Assembly (NCBI GenBank): GCA_045114775.1
Contig: JBGULC010000023.1
Location: 1-64,000, forward strand
Length of the DNA stretch: 64,000 nucleotides
Source of the DNA: UBA3792 sp045114775
Lineage (GTDB): Bacteria > Bacillota > Clostridia > Christensenellales > CAG-138
Direction of reading: 5' to 3'
A program made the position numbers and the translations under genes. The notes under the pieces are model-generated. The model was given only the letters and a program-made list of their open reading frames with translations. It was not told where the DNA came from and ran no database searches. Below, one piece after another: positions 8,617 to 16,665 of the stretch (its first letter is position 1; every line of letters starts with the position of its first letter).

Positions 8617-10071
8617 TTACGCCGCGTTTTCTTCGCGCAGGAATTTCTCCTTCTCGACCTGCAGCTCTTCGACGCGCTTCTTGGAAAGCGGATATGCGAA
8701 CCGCAGGATGAAGAACACGAGCAGGAACAGGACCGCCGGGATCAGAACGGATGCGTTGTACATCGTTTCAAGATTCTCCTTCGTGATGTGTTCATACAAA
8801 ATTCGCCCGCCGTCGTAGCCGATGATCAAAAGCGGGATATTGATGAGAACGGTTGCAACCGTCTGACCGAGCTTTCTGGTGAACGTGAAGAACGCGTAGC
8901 TCGTTGCGTCGTCGTCGATGCCGTAGGTCACGCGGTTATAGTCGATCGCGTCCGCCGCCAAAATCCAGTTCAGCAGGAACATGAACGCGGTGCCGATGCC
9001 GCCCATCAGGCATCCGAACAGGTACAGCCAGATGTTCCGGATGCCGCAAACGGAAAGAATGAACAGCAGCAGATAGCATACCGCAGAAAACAGCACGCCG
9101 TACGCGCAGATCTCGCGGCGGCCGAACCGATTGCCGAGCTTGCTTGCAAAGAACATGATGACCGCAACCGGCAGATACTGGAATACCGCGGGCAGGATGT
9201 TCAGCGCGGGCATGTGGAAATAGCAGTTGAACAGGTACAGATTATAGCCCTGACCGAACATCTGTGCTGCTAAAAGCAGCATGGATGCGATGGAGACCGC
9301 CATAAACGGACGGCTCTTCAGAAGCGTGCGGATGACCCTCTTTGCCTCGCCCTTCTGCTTGGGAGCCGGATGCGATACAACGCGTTCCTTCGTCATCTTA
9401 TAGCAGAGGAAGAAGAATACAACGGCAAATACCGCGATCACGCAGACGCCGATCAGAACCACATTCGGCTTGATCGTGGTAATCTTGATGTTGTTGATAA
9501 CCTTCTGCGTACCGGTTGTTTCATCGATAACAGCCTGATAACAAACCATGGCGAGCAGCATTGCGGGCAGACCGCCGATGACCGAACCGATCGAGCGGAA
9601 CACGGACAGTGCCGAACGTTCCTTGTCGTCCGATGTGATGACCTGCGCCATCGAGCCGTACGGAATGTTGATACAGGTATACAGCATGCCGAACAGCACG
9701 TACGTCACAGCCGCCCAGATGTAACGTGCCCAGAGCGGAAATCCGCTGACGTTCAAAAACATCAGAATACTTGCAACCGCAACCGGCACGGCAAAAACTT
9801 TGAGCCAGTGACGATAGCGTCCGTCCGGACGCGCCTTTGCCCCTTGAATGATGCGTCCCCAGATCGGGTCGTTGATCGCATCCCACAGACGTGCTGCCAC
9901 GATGATGATCAGGGTGCCGAGAACGCCGATCTTCAAAACGTCCGTATAGAATGAATTCAGAATGCCCGCCGTGAGTCCGAACATCAGACAGCTTGCAAGA
10001 TCGCCGAACGCATAGCCGATCTTGTCCTTCATGGTGATCCCGCTGGTGCGGGAAATGTACGATTGCTCCAT
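8617..10071 (-). CDS. GPH-family sugar:cation symporter, candidate sulfoquinovoside importer
   Basis: The 484-residue, 12-segment membrane protein belongs to the glycoside-pentoside-hexuronide symporters (MelB/YihO/YihP type). It shows the KIGYAFGDLASCLMFGL first helix, the WDAINDPIWG loop after helix 2 and a TSDDKERSALSVFRSIG cytoplasmic loop. It lies 18 bases downstream of the YihQ-like glycosidase in the same operon, mirroring the E. coli yih region where YihO/YihP lie near the sulfoquinovosidase. An alternative ATG at codon 14 starts closer to the family consensus. The substrate is inferred from the partner enzyme. Confidence 0.85.
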   Translation of the reverse strand: MEQSYISRTSGITMKDKIGYAFGDLASCLMFGLTAGILNSFYTDVLKIGVLGTLIIIVAARLWDAINDPIWGRIIQGAKARPDGRYRHWLKVFAVPVAVASILMFLNVSGFPLWARYIWAAVTYVLFGMLYTCINIPYGSMAQVITSDDKERSALSVFRSIGSVIGGLPAMLLAMVCYQAVIDETTGTQKVINNIKITTIKPNVVLIGVCVIAVFAVVFFFLCYKMTKERVVSHPAPKQKGEAKRVIRTLLKSRPFMAVSIASMLLLAAQMFGQGYNLYLFNCYFHMPALNILPAVFQYLPVAVIMFFASKLGNRFGRREICAYGVLFSAVCYLLLFILSVCGIRNIWLYLFGCLMGGIGTAFMFLLNWILAADAIDYNRVTYGIDDDATSYAFFTFTRKLGQTVATVLINIPLLIIGYDGGRILYEHITKENLETMYNASVLIPAVLFLLVFFILRFAYPLSKKRVEELQVEKEKFLREENAA

Positions 10072-10089
10072 TCCTTCCTTACCCTCCGT

Positions 10090-12072
10090 TTATTGATTTT
10101 CCTCCGCAGCACGGCGGAACAGGTCCGCGTACGCGCTGTTCTTTCTGTAAAACACGGGTACCCGCCCCAAAGGCGCGGGCACGGTGTATTCCCCCTCGCC
10201 CGCGTATTCTTTACCGCTCCAGAAGCCGATCCAATCGCCCTTCGGAAGATGCACCCTGCGCGTCTTTGCTTTTCGCTCGATCACCGGGCAGACGAACAGG
10301 TCTTCGCCGAAAAAATAGCTGTACATATCATGGCTTTGTGCGTAGTCCATCGCGTCGTAAAAGTCCGGACGCATGGCGGGCAATCCCGCCTTTGCAAGCG
10401 CCTCGCAATGCTTGATATACGGCTTCAGCGCGGCGTGGACGTTCGTAAGCCGCACGGTATGCGGCGTGACCTCCTCTGCGTCGAACTGCGCGTTCGCCCA
10501 CGGGCGAATCGACTCGTGGCTGCGCATCAGAAGCGAAAACGCGCACATTTCCATCCACCGGGTGAACAGCTCCGGCTTACGCTTCATCTTGCCGAACGAG
10601 AAGAACCCGCCGATATCGCAATGGATCATCGGCACGCCCGAGAACCCGAGCGAAAAGCTTGCGGGCATCACACACGGCATGCCGTAATCCTTGGTGGTGT
10701 CGGTATGCTGGTCGCCGTTCCAGAGGATCGGCGCATAGGTCTGGATCCCGGCGTAGCCCGAGCGCATGAAAAACATCACGTCGTCGCGCCCGTATTCCTC
10801 GACCGCTTCGCGGTTGAGCTTTGCCCAAAGCACCGGCCAGAGGTTGTGCAGTTCTTTGGGGTCTCCGTTATGCAGCACGCAGTCCACCGGCAGATACTCG
10901 CCGAAGTCCGCCATCCAGCCGGACACGCCGAGATCGAGCATGTTCTTCTTAATGAGCACATCCTTCGTAAACCGCACCGCTTCGGGGTTCGTGAGGTCGA
11001 GCATGCCTGCGTCGAACGTTGTGGACTTGATGTGATAGATACTGCCGTCTTTGTGCGTAATGAGATATCCCTTTTCTCTGCACTCGGTATAGAGCCGGCT
11101 GTCTTTGACAAGGTACGGATTGATGTATGCAAGGAAGCGCACGCCGCGCGCATTGAGCTTTTGGATCGCGCCCTTCAGATCGGGATAAAGCTTGTCGTCG
11201 ACCTCCCAGTTCCACCAGACCTGCTTGCCCATGACGGTACGGTTTTCGCCGGACCAGTCCTGGCTCCAGACGCCCGAAATCTTTGCGCCGGCGTCGAGCA
11301 TGGCGAAGGTTTTTTCGAGGATCGTCTGCGTGCCGCCCTGGATTCCGAGGATCATGCCGTCGAAGCACCAGTCGGGAAGATACTGGCGGTTTTCGATCCG
11401 TTCCGCAAGCGACATGAGAAGCGCGTCGAAGCTTTTGCCGAATGTAACCGTAAGCGATTCCGGGCATGCATCGAATTCGAACGTGTACGCGTCGGTCCCG
11501 AAGGTCGATTTGCCGTCGGACGCGGTATCGAAGCGAATCATGCGGCCGCGGTCGGTGAGAAAGATCGGCATCGGCGCATAACTGCCGATCGCGGAATGCG
11601 GTTTTTCGCGGTACAGGCACCGCGGCAGCAGCGCTTTTTCAATGACGGTCTTTGCTTTGATGTGCTCGGAAACAAAGTTCACGACCGTTTCGCCCTTTAG
11701 GTTCGTCTGCCGGTACTGCTCGCCGCCGCCGAAAACGGCCTCTCCGTCGATCGCAGGAAGCGTGAATTTGTACGCCCAGCCCTCTTCGCCCGTGAACGCA
11801 AGCGAAACGCCGTCCTTCTCCGCAGTCACCTTGATTGAAAGATCGTGACCTTCTGCGGAGAGAACGACGTCGTCGTGCTTTGCATATACGTTTGTAAGCG
11901 GAATCTGCGCCGTTTCCGTGATAGTCTCCTTCACGGTGCCGCGGTTCGATTCATAGGTTTTTTCGCGCTTGATTGCAACGGCAAACGGACGGTCTGCCGA
12001 ATGGGAAAGCACCGGACGATTGTCAAACGACAGCGACCAGAGCTCCGACCGAACGACGGTGGACGAAAGCAT
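10090..12072 (-). CDS. GH31 alpha-glycosidase of the YihQ (sulfoquinovosidase) type
   Basis: The 660-residue enzyme aligns along its length with what I recall of E. coli YihQ. The nucleophile is Asp389 in GWMADFGEYL, the general acid is Asp454 in WNGDQ, and blocks such as QDWSG, FLAYINPY and CDIGG are shared. Two sulfonate-contacting positions differ: the YihQ Arg301 position is Gln284 here, and the Tyr508 position is Phe490. Gln245, Gln271 and Trp287 are kept. It would cleave alpha-sulfoquinovosides, such as the plant sulfolipid headgroup, in the cytoplasm. It leads the operon with the GPH importer. The changed binding site leaves room for a different acidic or neutral glycoside. Confidence 0.85.
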   Translation of the reverse strand: MLSSTVVRSELWSLSFDNRPVLSHSADRPFAVAIKREKTYESNRGTVKETITETAQIPLTNVYAKHDDVVLSAEGHDLSIKVTAEKDGVSLAFTGEEGWAYKFTLPAIDGEAVFGGGEQYRQTNLKGETVVNFVSEHIKAKTVIEKALLPRCLYREKPHSAIGSYAPMPIFLTDRGRMIRFDTASDGKSTFGTDAYTFEFDACPESLTVTFGKSFDALLMSLAERIENRQYLPDWCFDGMILGIQGGTQTILEKTFAMLDAGAKISGVWSQDWSGENRTVMGKQVWWNWEVDDKLYPDLKGAIQKLNARGVRFLAYINPYLVKDSRLYTECREKGYLITHKDGSIYHIKSTTFDAGMLDLTNPEAVRFTKDVLIKKNMLDLGVSGWMADFGEYLPVDCVLHNGDPKELHNLWPVLWAKLNREAVEEYGRDDVMFFMRSGYAGIQTYAPILWNGDQHTDTTKDYGMPCVMPASFSLGFSGVPMIHCDIGGFFSFGKMKRKPELFTRWMEMCAFSLLMRSHESIRPWANAQFDAEEVTPHTVRLTNVHAALKPYIKHCEALAKAGLPAMRPDFYDAMDYAQSHDMYSYFFGEDLFVCPVIERKAKTRRVHLPKGDWIGFWSGKEYAGEGEYTVPAPLGRVPVFYRKNSAYADLFRRAAEENQ

Positions 12073-12101
12073 AGAGACCCCCTCGATAGATCCTTTTTTC
12101 T

Positions 12102-12139
12102 ATCATACAGGAAACGCCCGTCCTCTGTCAAGAACGGGC
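12102..12139 (-). promoter_or_regulatory. Promoter and inverted repeat upstream of the GH31 operon
   Basis: On the minus strand TTGACA (12131-12126) and TATGAT (12107-12102) are 18 bases apart, with the start codon about 30 bases downstream. A perfect 6-bp inverted repeat (GCCCGT at 12116-12121, ACGGGC at 12134-12139) brackets the -35 box, which suits an operator for a repressor such as the ROK protein. Confidence 0.75.
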
Positions 12140-12216
12140 ATAAGCTATTCCGAAATTCCGTGATCGGGATCCTTTCATTATGATGCGCCGAAAGATCGTT
12201 TTCATCAGACCGAACC

Positions 12217-13653
12217 TCAGTATCCGAACGCAATGCCGAGCGCGATAAACCCGACGACCAGCGCAAGGTTTACAAGGAACAGCGGCGCGCTCTTTCTGAC
12301 CCATTTGAAGTAGTCGACGCCGATCATCGAAAGCGAGATCAGAAGCACCGGCGAGGTCGGGAACAGCACGTTCGTGTAGCCGTCCCCGAAGGTGTAGATC
12401 AGCACGAGCATCTGCTTAGAAAGCGGCACGGAAACGATCGCCAGCATGCCCATGACGAGGATCGCCTTCGCCGTCGAGGACGAGATGAAAAACTCGAGCA
12501 CGAGAATGATCGCATAGAGCACGAGCGCGACGACGAACGGGCTGTGTCCCGCAACGAGCGTGTTGATCGAATGCACGATCGTCGGCATGATCGCGCCTTC
12601 GTCGAAGATGTACTTGACGGACGACGCCAGCGCGATGAACACGACCGTCGGCAGCGCGCCGATCACGCCGGAAAGAAAGCTTTTGAAAACCGGCTTCGCC
12701 TTCCGCACCGACAGGAACCCCGCAAGAAGTCCGAAGATCAGAAAGTACGCGATCAGCACGACGACGGTGTAATCGCGCAGCGCGGAAATCGCGGAGCAGG
12801 TAATGATCAGCCCGAGACAGACGAGCAGGAACACGATGTAGGTCAGACGGATGCGCTTTTCATCCCTCGGATCGGCGGCGTTCGCGCCATTCGCGTCCTC
12901 TGCGGCGCGCAGGGTCTCGTCGTGCGCAAGCGTCAGGCTTTTGGACGGGTCCTTCTGAAGCTTTTTGACATACAGGAATACGAAGCCCATGAGCAGCAGA
13001 TACATCACGGCGAAGATCAGGATGCGATACCAGATATGCTCCATCGGGTTCGCGCCGATGATCTCGCTTGCCAGAAGCACCGTGAACGGGTTCGTGATCG
13101 CGCTTGCGAAGCCGAAGCCGCAGGCGATGATACAGACGAGAAAGCCCGTGAACGAATCGTAGCCGATCAGCACACACAGCGCAGTCACGATCGGCAGCAT
13201 GGAGAGCATCTCCTCAAACAGCCCGAGGAACGCGCCGAACGCCATAAAAACGAGCGCGATCATGCAAAGAAGCAGCGCGCGGCGTTTCCGGAACCGGCTT
13301 GCGACAGCGCCGACCAGCGCGCGGATGCCGCCGACGTCGTTCATGACCTGGAACGCGGCAAACACCGTGACGAGGAACAGCGACAGCATGATGAGCGTCA
13401 GCCCGTTCGACGAACCGAACACGAGGAACGGCGCCAAAAGCCCCTTCCAGATCGGGATGCCGGTCGCGCCTTCGATGGGCCGATAGGCGGAAAAGTCCGT
13501 CGTGCCGTCCGCGTTCACGCCGAATTCGCCCTTCGGAATCACGTAGGTCAGCACGATCGCGGCGATCATCAGCGCAAACAGCAGCGCGACGACCTGCAGG
13601 AACGTCTTGGTCGAAAGATCAACAAGCGTCTTCCGTTTCTCCGTTTTCTTCAT
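12217..13653 (-). CDS. YfcC/DcuC-type ion transporter family permease
   Basis: The 478-residue protein has about 12 membrane segments and the YfcC-family features: an N-terminal VIPKGEFG loop after helix 1, a long cytoplasmic loop in the middle and a TFGDGYTNVLFPTSPVLL C-terminal motif. Members are secondary carriers, often annotated for C4-dicarboxylates or basic amino acids; few have measured substrates. Its start overlaps the end of the preceding acyltransferase gene by 35 bp, so the two are co-expressed. Being close to the lysine genes is suggestive but they are transcribed apart. The substrate is unknown. Confidence 0.82.
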   Translation of the reverse strand: MKKTEKRKTLVDLSTKTFLQVVALLFALMIAAIVLTYVIPKGEFGVNADGTTDFSAYRPIEGATGIPIWKGLLAPFLVFGSSNGLTLIMLSLFLVTVFAAFQVMNDVGGIRALVGAVASRFRKRRALLLCMIALVFMAFGAFLGLFEEMLSMLPIVTALCVLIGYDSFTGFLVCIIACGFGFASAITNPFTVLLASEIIGANPMEHIWYRILIFAVMYLLLMGFVFLYVKKLQKDPSKSLTLAHDETLRAAEDANGANAADPRDEKRIRLTYIVFLLVCLGLIITCSAISALRDYTVVVLIAYFLIFGLLAGFLSVRKAKPVFKSFLSGVIGALPTVVFIALASSVKYIFDEGAIMPTIVHSINTLVAGHSPFVVALVLYAIILVLEFFISSSTAKAILVMGMLAIVSVPLSKQMLVLIYTFGDGYTNVLFPTSPVLLISLSMIGVDYFKWVRKSAPLFLVNLALVVGFIALGIAFGY

Positions 13654-15493
13654 TGCGAAGCTCCTTGATGAGGTCGACGATCAGCGCCCAGCGCACGACC
13701 TGCCGACGGTTTTCGGTCGGATAGAAGTAATAAAGATCGCCGTCGTGATAGGTTTCAAATTCCTTGTTCACGGAAAACGGCAGCGCCGGCAGTGCGTCAA
13801 AGCCGAGGTCGAACGCATGCGCTTCCGAGCGATAGGAAAAGCCCTCTTTGGTGAGCGTGCAGCGGCCCTTCTCCTTCGTCCGGTACCTGCCCTTGTCACG
13901 GTAGATCACGGTATCGACGTCCGTTTCGAGGCGCAGGGACGGAAGCTCCGCCTGTTCAAGCGCCTTGATGCGTTCGTAGTATTCGCCGATCGAACGCGGT
14001 CCGTCCTCGAAAAGATACCGTTCGTTCAGCCGATGCGTCCCCCCGCAGGCGGTGCAGGCGAGTGCGTTTCCGACGCCTTTCGTCGTATACAGCGCACCGC
14101 AGTCGCAGCAGCGATAAAGCACGTTCTGAAGGCCCTTCGCCTTGTCCTTTTGCCGGAACGTGCCGACGTCCTCCTCCGAGGCGTCGTAACGAAGCGTTTC
14201 GTCGATCAGCCGGTTCAGCGCATCGTCCGTCATGCCCGCGATCTCCTCGCTCGTCAGCACGCGTTCCGCCGAAATATACACGTCGGAACGGAAGGAACGG
14301 CTGCGCCACTTGGGCTTTGCAAAGTAAGCGCCGCGGATCCGTACGAACACGATATCCGTGTTGAGCCGCCGGTAAAACGCCGCGCTTCTGTCGAGGATCG
14401 GATAGCTGCGGCCGTCGACCGAAAGCCGCGCCTCCGGGAAAATGACGACGGGATAGCCTTTTTTCAGCATCCGCATGATCTCGAGCGGCACGCTCAATTC
14501 GGGACAGAACAGTTTCTTCGGGATCACGCCCGATTTTGCGGCGGACTTGCGGATCAGCGGATGCGAAAGGTAATGCCGATTTACTACATATGAGGGATTC
14601 TCCGCCGCGTTCTCGAACAGCCGCTTCACATAGTACATATCGAAGAACGACTCGTGATTGACGAGCGCGATGAAGGGCTTGTTCAGCGTCCTGAGCTTCT
14701 CGTCGTCGATGTGCAGACGCTGTCTGTGTTTTCGAAGCTTGTTGACCGCGCTGAAAAACGCGGAATAGAATACCGAATCCGGCGTGCCCTCGTTCTGCCG
14801 GAAATAGATCCTGTTGAGAAACAGAAACAGGATCAGAAACAGCAGTCCCGCAAGCGCGACGAGGATCACGATCAGAATCGGCAGCGGGATCTTGTTCCCG
14901 ATGAACCAGCGCCCCGCGGCGCCCATGAGGTTGGACGTAACGATCGACGGAATGACCCCGGTCGCGACCGTGAAGAGATAGCGGCCGTATTTCATCTTGC
15001 GATAGCTCGCGTAGTAGCAGATCGCGCCGAACGGGATAAACGGCATGATGAACAGCAGGTAGACCAGAAGCTGCGTGCTGCGCTCCTTTTTCGCGACGCC
15101 CGCGGCGAGCTTTTCGATCTTCTTTTCGTTCTTTTCATAGGTCCCGCTCGAAAACCGGAACGTATTGACAAGTACATAAATGATCGAAGCGCCGAGACAT
15201 GCGCCGATATCGCACAGCAGCAGCGCGATGTAAAACGGATAGCTGAGCCCCGACGAGATCTGAATGAACTCCGCCGGGATGAAGATGACGACGATCTGCA
15301 GCGCCTCGACAAGAATGACGGCGAATACGCCGAGCACGCCCTTTTCGGTCAAAAGCGCCTGTGCGCCTTCCACGTCGTGCGCGATCTGCAGCTTGATGAA
15401 CGGGATCAGGATGTCGTAAAGGAACAGAAAGAACATCACAAGCGCAATGAGCACGGATACAAAAATGATGATGCGCTGCGTGCTTTTTTTCAA
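13619..15493 (-). CDS. VTT/DedA membrane domain fused to a PlsC-type acyltransferase with a zinc ribbon
   Basis: I chose the TTG at 15493 as the start because GGGAGG precedes it by eight bases; the ATG at 15532 has no ribosome binding site. The 624-residue product starts with a TVP38/VTT-like membrane region (about residues 5-230, with an FIPAEFIQISSGLSYPF motif). An acyltransferase domain follows, with NHESFFD (His280, Asp285) and FPEARLS. A CxxC...CxxC ribbon (Cys462, 465, 480, 483) and a C-terminal domain come after. The parts suggest lipid scrambling or transport coupled to lysophospholipid acylation at the inner membrane. The architecture is unusual; the function is inferred. Confidence 0.8.
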   Translation of the reverse strand: MKKSTQRIIIFVSVLIALVMFFLFLYDILIPFIKLQIAHDVEGAQALLTEKGVLGVFAVILVEALQIVVIFIPAEFIQISSGLSYPFYIALLLCDIGACLGASIIYVLVNTFRFSSGTYEKNEKKIEKLAAGVAKKERSTQLLVYLLFIMPFIPFGAICYYASYRKMKYGRYLFTVATGVIPSIVTSNLMGAAGRWFIGNKIPLPILIVILVALAGLLFLILFLFLNRIYFRQNEGTPDSVFYSAFFSAVNKLRKHRQRLHIDDEKLRTLNKPFIALVNHESFFDMYYVKRLFENAAENPSYVVNRHYLSHPLIRKSAAKSGVIPKKLFCPELSVPLEIMRMLKKGYPVVIFPEARLSVDGRSYPILDRSAAFYRRLNTDIVFVRIRGAYFAKPKWRSRSFRSDVYISAERVLTSEEIAGMTDDALNRLIDETLRYDASEEDVGTFRQKDKAKGLQNVLYRCCDCGALYTTKGVGNALACTACGGTHRLNERYLFEDGPRSIGEYYERIKALEQAELPSLRLETDVDTVIYRDKGRYRTKEKGRCTLTKEGFSYRSEAHAFDLGFDALPALPFSVNKEFETYHDGDLYYFYPTENRRQVVRWALIVDLIKELRNEENGETEDAC

Positions 15494-15540
15494 GGTTCTT
15501 CCCTCCCTTCTCCGGTCCGCGCCGATTTTCATAATGGCTT

Positions 15541-15569
15541 ATTTTAGTATATATTAAGGTATTTGTCAA
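15541..15569 (-). promoter_or_regulatory. Promoter of the acyltransferase-yfcC operon
   Basis: TTGACA (15569-15564) and TAAAAT (15546-15541) on the minus strand are 17 bases apart, about 50 bases upstream of the TTG start. Confidence 0.8.
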
Positions 15570-15593
15570 CACAAGCGCCCCGCGCCGGTCGAG

Positions 15594-15633
15594 GCGCGTC
15601 TCTCCGTCTTTCGCGGCGGTCTGAGAGACGCGC
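15594..15633. repeat. Perfect 11-bp inverted repeat upstream of kamB
   Basis: GCGCGTCTCTC (15594-15604) is repeated in inverted form at 15623-15633 with an 18-base spacer. No T-tract follows on either strand, so it is not an ordinary terminator. It lies between the divergent promoters of the acyltransferase operon and kamB and could be an operator or an RNA hairpin. Confidence 0.6.
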
Positions 15634-15668
15634 GGGATGCCGCCTTTGCGAACGCTTTCCGCCTGTTT

Positions 15669-15698
15669 TTGTCCTTTTCTTTTTCCGGAAAGTATGAT
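15669..15698 (+). promoter_or_regulatory. Likely kamB promoter
   Basis: A TATGAT (15693-15698) has TTGTCC 18 bases upstream (15669-15674). It is about 35 bases before the chosen kamB start and independent of the lysine riboswitch promoter further downstream. Confidence 0.55.
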
Positions 15699-15735
15699 AT
15701 GATAAATGTCTGAATATACAACGCAGGAGGGTCGG

Positions 15736-16665
15736 ATGCCGGAGAAGCTTTTCGAACGCATCAAAAGCGTCAGAACTCTGTCCATCGTGGGCATGTGCAA
15801 GAACGCGGGCAAAACGACCGTGCTGAATCGGATCCTCTCCGAGTCGCGCGGGCGGGTCCTCGGGCTGACCTCGATCGGACGGGACGGCGAATCGACCGAC
15901 GTCGTGACCGGCACCGAAAAACCCGGTATCTATGTGCCCGCGGGCACGCTGATCGCAACTGCGAAGGACATGCTTTCACTTTCGGACATCACGCAGGAGA
16001 TCGTGTATACGACCGGCATCCCGACGCCCCTGGGCGAGGTCGTGCTCGTCCGCGCAAGAAGCGACGGAAATGTGCAGCTTGCCGGGCCTTCGATCACCTC
16101 GCAGATAAAAACCGTTTCCGACCTGTTCTTTTCGCTCGGCGCCGGACAGACGATCGTCGACGGCGCTTTGGGGCGGAAATCGCTCGGCGCGCGGGCGCTC
16201 GCGGACGGCGTGATCCTCTGCACCGGCGCAAGCTACGACATGCGCATGGAAAAGGTCGTTGGTGACACCGCGAACGCCTTCCGCATCATGGATCTTCCGA
16301 AGGCCGAAACCGTGCCGCAGGAACGCGAAAAGCCGCTTGCGGAGCTCCTGAAGGAGACCGGAGAAGCTCTGATCCCCGGCGCGCTGACCGATTCCGCGGT
16401 CGTGCCGCTCTTAAAGAGCGGCGTTTTGAAAAACGCGCGGCTCGTGGTGAAGGATCCGAGCAAGGTCCTTTTATCGCCGGACACGCTCGATAAGCTCGCG
16501 ATCCGAAACGTCGCTTTGGAAACGGTCGAGGCCGCCGAGGTGCTGTGCGTAACGGTCAATCCCGTCTCGGCTTACGGTTGGAAATTCGACCCGGACGCGT
16601 TCAAAAGCGCCATGCAGGCCGCGGTCCCCGTCCCCGTCATCAACGTAAAGGAGGCAACGCCGTGA
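15736..16665 (+). CDS. kamB: KamB-type P-loop protein, lysine 5,6-aminomutase reactivase subunit
   Basis: The ATG at 15736 is preceded by AGGAGG at a five-base distance; an upstream in-frame ATG at 15706 has none. The 309-residue protein has a Walker A loop GMCKNAGKTT near residue 20 and otherwise little recognisable similarity. A P-loop protein directly before a MutS-like ATPase, within a lysine fermentation locus, matches the kamB-kamC pair of Clostridium sticklandii. That pair is thought to reactivate the B12-dependent aminomutase by exchanging damaged cobalamin. Its stop overlaps the kamC start (GTGA). The name rests on context plus the P-loop. Confidence 0.75.
   Translation: MPEKLFERIKSVRTLSIVGMCKNAGKTTVLNRILSESRGRVLGLTSIGRDGESTDVVTGTEKPGIYVPAGTLIATAKDMLSLSDITQEIVYTTGIPTPLGEVVLVRARSDGNVQLAGPSITSQIKTVSDLFFSLGAGQTIVDGALGRKSLGARALADGVILCTGASYDMRMEKVVGDTANAFRIMDLPKAETVPQEREKPLAELLKETGEALIPGALTDSAVVPLLKSGVLKNARLVVKDPSKVLLSPDTLDKLAIRNVALETVEAAEVLCVTVNPVSAYGWKFDPDAFKSAMQAAVPVPVINVKEATP

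Noticed and set aside
10090..12072. Plain alpha-glucosidase or alpha-xylosidase call for the GH31 gene
   Set aside because: The blocks around both catalytic Asp residues and the QDWSG and GWMADFGEYLP segments match the YihQ branch far better, even though two binding residues differ.
13619..15532. ATG at 15532 as the start of the acyltransferase fusion
   Set aside because: It has no ribosome binding site, while a TTG 39 bases downstream follows GGGAGG at ideal spacing.
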